Origin: Candidatus Methylomirabilota bacterium | GTDB taxonomy: Bacteria; Methylomirabilota; Methylomirabilia; Methylomirabilales; 2-02-FULL-66-22 | Assembly (NCBI GenBank): GCA_016208645.1 | Contig: JACQXP010000097.1 | Coordinates: forward strand, 1 to 8,417 | Direction: 5' to 3' | DNA length: 8,417 nt | Part shown: piece after piece, positions 5,971 to 8,417 of the stretch | Layout: every line of letters starts with the position of its first letter | How positions within the stretch are numbered: position 1 is the first letter of the stretch | Program-made: the position numbers and the translations under genes | Notes under the pieces: generated by a model | The model's input: the letters and a program-made list of their open reading frames with translations, nothing else | The model's database searches: none | Told to the model about the DNA's origin: nothing

Positions 5971-7338
5971 TCACTGCTCGCCGATGGGGGGCAGTGGGGT
6001 CTCGGACGGCTTCCGGCGCCTCCGGCGCCGGCGCTTTTTCCGCGGTTCGGCGCCCGTCACGGGTGTCTCCGCGACGGCCGCCGGGGCCTCGCGCCGGCTC
6101 GCATTTCGCACAGCGGGACGGACGACCGCCGGGCGACGGTCCGGACGGCTGCGGACACCCGCTTCGACGGGACGGGAAACGGGTTTGACGAAGAGGTCGT
6201 CGCCCGGCCACTCGACCGGGATCTTGTGGCCGATGTATTCCTCGATGGCCTCCAGCGAGAGGACGTACTGTTCGTCCGCCAAGCTGATGGCCTTGCCCGA
6301 GGCGCCGGCCCGCGCGGTCCGGCCGATCCGGTGGACGTAATCTTCCGCATCCTGCGACAGGTCGTAGTTGATGACGTGGGTGACTCCCTCGATGTGCAAC
6401 CCGCGAGAGGCGACGTCGGTGGCCACCAGGATGTGGAGGCCCCCCTCCTTGAACGCCTGCATGATCTTCAGGCGCTTCCGCTGGTCCACGTCCCCGGTGA
6501 TGGCCCGGGCGTGGTAGCCGACCCGGACCAGCCGCTCCGCCAGCCGCTCCGCCTCGTGTTTCATGTTGGCGAAGATCAGGATCCGCTTCCCTTTCTCCCG
6601 TGCCAGCAGGCCGAGGAGGAGCGGAAACTTCTCCTCCCTCGTGACGTGGTACAGGACCTCCTCCACTCCCTCGACCGTGATCTGCTCCGGTGAGACCGAC
6701 ACCATGGTGGGATTGTTCATGCACTCGTAGGCCAGCTCCAGCACGCGGTGTGCCAGCGTGGCGGAGAAGAGGAACGACTGCCGCCGCTCCGGGGGAGGGA
6801 GCTGCCGGGCGAGGTAGCGGATGTCCTTGATGAACCCCATATCGAACATCCGGTCGGCCTCGTCGATCACCAGGATCTCGACCCCCTTCAGCGCGTAGAC
6901 CCCCTGCTTGAAATAGTCAATGAGGCGGCCGGGCGTCCCGATCAGCAGGTCCACGCCCCCGCGCAAGGTCTCCCGTTGCTTGAGGTAGTCCACCCCGCCG
7001 TAGACCACCTGCATGTCCAGGCCGGTCTCCTGGCCGAGCAGGCGGGCGTCCTGGTGGATCTGCACGGCCAACTCCCGCGTCGGCGCCACCACCAGGGCCC
7101 GCGGGCCGGCCTGTCCCCTGGGGCGCCGGTCCGCCTCCCGCAGGAGCCGGGTGAAGATGGAGATCAGGAACGCCGCCGTCTTCCCCGTGCCGGTCTGGGC
7201 CTGGCCCGCCACATCCCGACCTCGGAGCGCGATGGGCAGCACGTCCTCCTGGATCGGGGTGCAGGCGGTGAAGCCGGCGGCCTGGATGCCCCGCATCACG
7301 GATTCCGGCAGATCGAAGGAGAGGAAGTCTCTGCTCAT
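5971..7338 (-). CDS. rhlB: DEAD-box ATP-dependent RNA helicase, RhlB-like
   Basis: A 455-residue helicase with every DEAD-box motif: Q-motif CTPIQ (26-30), motif I AQTGTGKT (47-54), Ia PTREL (86-90), Ib TPGR (135-138), II DEAD (159-162), III SAT (192-194), V region ATDVASRGLH (306-315) and VI HRIGRTARAG (336-345). It unwinds short RNA duplexes using ATP. Several stretches, recalled against E. coli RhlB, are distinctive: GRDVAGQAQTGTGKT, GFIKDIR, ARGLH-type motif V and YIGHKIPV. RhlB is the closest family I can name; true orthology outside gammaproteobacteria is unproven, and RhlE/CsdA-type is the alternative. The tail after 385 is low-complexity, with about ten consecutive basic residues (433-443), probably an RNA-binding extension. 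A sigma70-type promoter lies 54 bases upstream of the ATG. The ribosome-binding site is poor (nothing well spaced), so the 47-base leader may matter for regulation. The TPR gene follows. Confidence 0.95.
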   Translation of the reverse strand: MSRDFLSFDLPESVMRGIQAAGFTACTPIQEDVLPIALRGRDVAGQAQTGTGKTAAFLISIFTRLLREADRRPRGQAGPRALVVAPTRELAVQIHQDARLLGQETGLDMQVVYGGVDYLKQRETLRGGVDLLIGTPGRLIDYFKQGVYALKGVEILVIDEADRMFDMGFIKDIRYLARQLPPPERRQSFLFSATLAHRVLELAYECMNNPTMVSVSPEQITVEGVEEVLYHVTREEKFPLLLGLLAREKGKRILIFANMKHEAERLAERLVRVGYHARAITGDVDQRKRLKIMQAFKEGGLHILVATDVASRGLHIEGVTHVINYDLSQDAEDYVHRIGRTARAGASGKAISLADEQYVLSLEAIEEYIGHKIPVEWPGDDLFVKPVSRPVEAGVRSRPDRRPAVVRPAVRNASRREAPAAVAETPVTGAEPRKKRRRRRRRKPSETPLPPIGEQ

Positions 7339-7391
7339 GATGTGGACGGACCCCGACGATACTGGAGAGGGTGGGCTGTCGCGGCAGGCGC

Positions 7392-7420
7392 CTTATAACA
7401 TGGGGGGAGGGCTGGGTCAA
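7392..7420 (-). promoter_or_regulatory. Sigma70-type promoter of the helicase-TPR operon
   Basis: On the minus strand, TTGACC (-35, 7420-7415) and TATAAG (-10, 7397-7392) are separated by exactly 17 bases, each matching the consensus at 5 of 6 positions. It stands out in a GC-rich background. The predicted transcript would start near 7385 and have about a 47-base leader before the helicase ATG at 7338. Confidence 0.7.
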
Positions 7421-7480
7421 CTTCCGGGGGAGAACCGCGAGGGGATGGGGAACGCTGCTGTCCCCGCCAGGAGGATGGGA

Positions 7481-7771
7481 TCAGGCCGCCTGGCGCCCAG
7501 CCTCAAGGTACGAGATGTACCGGCGGAGCCCCTCGAAGAAGAGGCGCTCGTAGGCGAGGAGGGATTCCAGGGACTCCTCCCCATCCAGCGCCTCCAGTTG
7601 AGCCCACAGCTCTGGCTCCCGTTCCCGGAGATACGGGATCGCCCCCTCGATGTACTCCGCCTGGAGGCGCTTGCCCATGGCGACGACGAGGCCATTGAGG
7701 GACTTTTCGTTCATCTCACTCACCGCATTGCGGCAGTCTGGACAGCTTGGTGCGTCCAATAGAGCAGGCAT
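7481..7771 (-). CDS. Hypothetical protein with N-terminal CPDC motif (96 residues)
   Basis: I do not recognise this family. From the ATG at 7771 it has 96 residues: C10-P-D-C13 near the N-terminus, then a mostly helical, acidic protein (LNGLVVAMGKRLQAEYIEGAIPYLRE, 25-50; LLAYERLFFEGLRRYISYLEAG, 71-92). There is no other cysteine, so a zinc site would need a second subunit; a thiol/redox role is also possible. No signal peptide or membrane segment. The start is backed by a purine-rich GGGAGGGGGGAGGG tract ending 2 bases before the ATG. The frame extends upstream to an ATG at 7822, but that would place the start inside the candidate promoter. It precedes the helicase by 142 bases, where the helicase promoter lies, so it is probably a separate transcript. 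Confidence 0.7.
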   Translation of the reverse strand: MPALLDAPSCPDCRNAVSEMNEKSLNGLVVAMGKRLQAEYIEGAIPYLREREPELWAQLEALDGEESLESLLAYERLFFEGLRRYISYLEAGRQAA

Positions 7772-7833
7772 GACCCTCCCCCCTCCCTTCCGGTTCTTGC
7801 GTCCTCTCCCTTTGAGAATCATAGGTTATCTGC

Positions 7834-7862
7834 TGAATACCATACATCAGTTTGGCTGTCAA
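7834..7862 (-). promoter_or_regulatory. Candidate promoter of the CPDC protein gene
   Basis: A perfect TTGACA (-35, 7862-7857) lies 17 bases from TATTCA (7839-7834), which matches only the first three -10 positions. An alternative -10, TATGAT, lies at 7823-7818 but has no good -35. The surrounding 7811-7930 is clearly less GC-rich than the genes around it, as expected for a promoter region. Confidence 0.4.
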
Positions 7863-7937
7863 GCTCTTTCTGTTGGTTTCTTCTCTTATTTAGGTGCAAT
7901 GGACGGGCCTTGTCATCGATATCTTCGGTGTGTCTAT

Positions 7938-7957
7938 CTGCGTTGACCTGCGTTTCC
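7938..7957. repeat. Two tandem decamers CTGCGTTGAC / CTGCGTTTCC
   Basis: Two adjacent 10-base units sharing the first seven bases, in the gap between the aldehyde dehydrogenase stop and the next gene. I recall sequences of this kind (ATCTGCGTTNA... read-throughs) as dispersed intergenic repeats in several environmental bacteria, but cannot verify copy number here. Confidence 0.35.
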
Positions 7958-7991
7958 GCCGAAGGCAGAGGGTTCCGGTGTCCCCTCGCCA

Positions 7992-8417
7992 CTACGCCAG
8001 GTTGAAGCACACCATCCGCAGGTTGGTCATCTCCTCGATGGCGAACCGCACGCCCTCGCGCCCGATCCCGCTCATCTTGTTGCCCCCGTAGGGCATGTGA
8101 TCCACGCGGAAGATCGAGGTGTCGTTGATCATGATGCCGCCGACGTCCACCCGCTTGATGGCCTTGAACGCCTTGCCGATGTCCCGGGTGTAGACGCCCG
8201 CCTGGAGACCGTACGGGCTATCAGCCAGGAGTTCCAGCGCCTCGTCGAAATCCTTGTACGTGACCAGCGAGACCAACGGGGCGAAGGTCTCCTGGCACAT
8301 GACCTTCATGTCGTGCCGGACGTTGTCCAGGACCGTGGGCCACAGGATCCGTCCCTCGCGCTTGCCGCCGACCAGGATCTTGGCCCCCTGGGCCACCGCC
8401 TCGTTGATCCAGGCCTC
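7992..8417 (-). CDS. Aldehyde dehydrogenase family protein (partial, C-terminal 141 residues)
   Basis: The reading frame is open to the right edge of the window, so the N-terminus lies outside. The visible 141 residues are the C-terminal third of an NAD(P)+-dependent aldehyde dehydrogenase: WINEAVAQGAKILVGG (3-18), the cofactor-ribose-binding E43 in QETFAPLVSL, YGLQAGVYTRDI (69-80), and the conserved PYGGNKMSGIGREG (109-122) followed by the oligomerisation strand. The catalytic Cys and Glu and the Rossmann motif lie in the missing part. The enzyme oxidises an aldehyde to the acid; features such as INDTSIFRVDHMPYGG resemble lactaldehyde/succinate-semialdehyde/GapN-type members, but the substrate cannot be assigned. 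The gene ends with TAG at 7994-7992. I see no convincing terminator after it. Its first visible codon is GAG at 8417; an internal GTG at 8396 is not a true start. Confidence 0.95.
   Translation of the reverse strand, partial: EAWINEAVAQGAKILVGGKREGRILWPTVLDNVRHDMKVMCQETFAPLVSLVTYKDFDEALELLADSPYGLQAGVYTRDIGKAFKAIKRVDVGGIMINDTSIFRVDHMPYGGNKMSGIGREGVRFAIEEMTNLRMVCFNLA

Noticed and set aside
5894..6724. Minus-strand frame of 276 codons inside the helicase gene
   Set aside because: It is a frame-shifted reading of the helicase, which has all its motifs intact in the other frame.
7819..8010. 63-codon minus-strand frame in the gap before the CPDC gene
   Set aside because: It starts inside the aldehyde dehydrogenase gene, crosses the decamer repeat, has no ribosome-binding site and resembles nothing known.
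1..8417. CRISPR array, tRNA, rRNA or insertion sequence
   Set aside because: No spaced direct repeats of CRISPR size, no cloverleaf or rRNA-like sequence, and no transposase or terminal inverted repeats were seen.

Overview
This window is a GC-rich stretch of bacterial chromosome. Every protein gene I can support (twelve, two cut by the window edges) lies on the minus strand, so transcription runs from high to low coordinates. The very high GC at third codon positions, a DUF971 protein, an RhlB-like DEAD-box helicase and short-period intergenic repeats suggest a high-GC Gram-negative bacterium of an environmental lineage (for example Methylomirabilota/Rokubacteria-like or deltaproteobacterial). 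That placement is inference; there is no rRNA, tRNA or marker gene here to fix it.

Layout in the direction of transcription. (1) 8417-7992: C-terminal part of an NAD(P)-dependent aldehyde dehydrogenase. (2) 7991-7772: a less GC-rich gap with a candidate promoter and a decamer repeat, then a 96-residue protein of unknown function with a CPDC motif (7771-7481). (3) 7420-7392: a good sigma70-type promoter driving an RhlB-like DEAD-box RNA helicase (7338-5971) and, 40 bases on, a three-repeat TPR protein (5930-5613). (4) 5456-3934: an aldo/keto reductase followed closely by a DUF971 protein. (5) 3772-3084: a small zinc-ribbon protein and a 67-residue unknown protein, embedded among three short tandem repeats. 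(6) 3004-888: two paralogous medium-chain (zinc-type) dehydrogenases with a 4-base stop/start overlap. (7) 659-1: a minimal nucleotidyltransferase (MNT) overlapping by 11 bases a HEPN-domain gene that runs off the window, a classic toxin-antitoxin type pair.

The redox genes (ALDH, AKR, two MDR dehydrogenases) are compatible with oxidation and reduction of polyols, sugars or aldehydes, but no transporter, kinase or regulator is present to fix a substrate. The helicase and TPR protein form an RNA-metabolism pair. I see no wholly new multi-gene system. The most distinctive signals are the short tandem repeats that invade gene ends around 3000-3380, one probably supplying the ribosome-binding site of a dehydrogenase and another encoding the C-terminal tail of the zinc-ribbon protein. 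Next are the Cys-to-Asp change at the predicted catalytic zinc site of one dehydrogenase and the MNT/HEPN pair. No stretch over about 220 bases lacks a gene.
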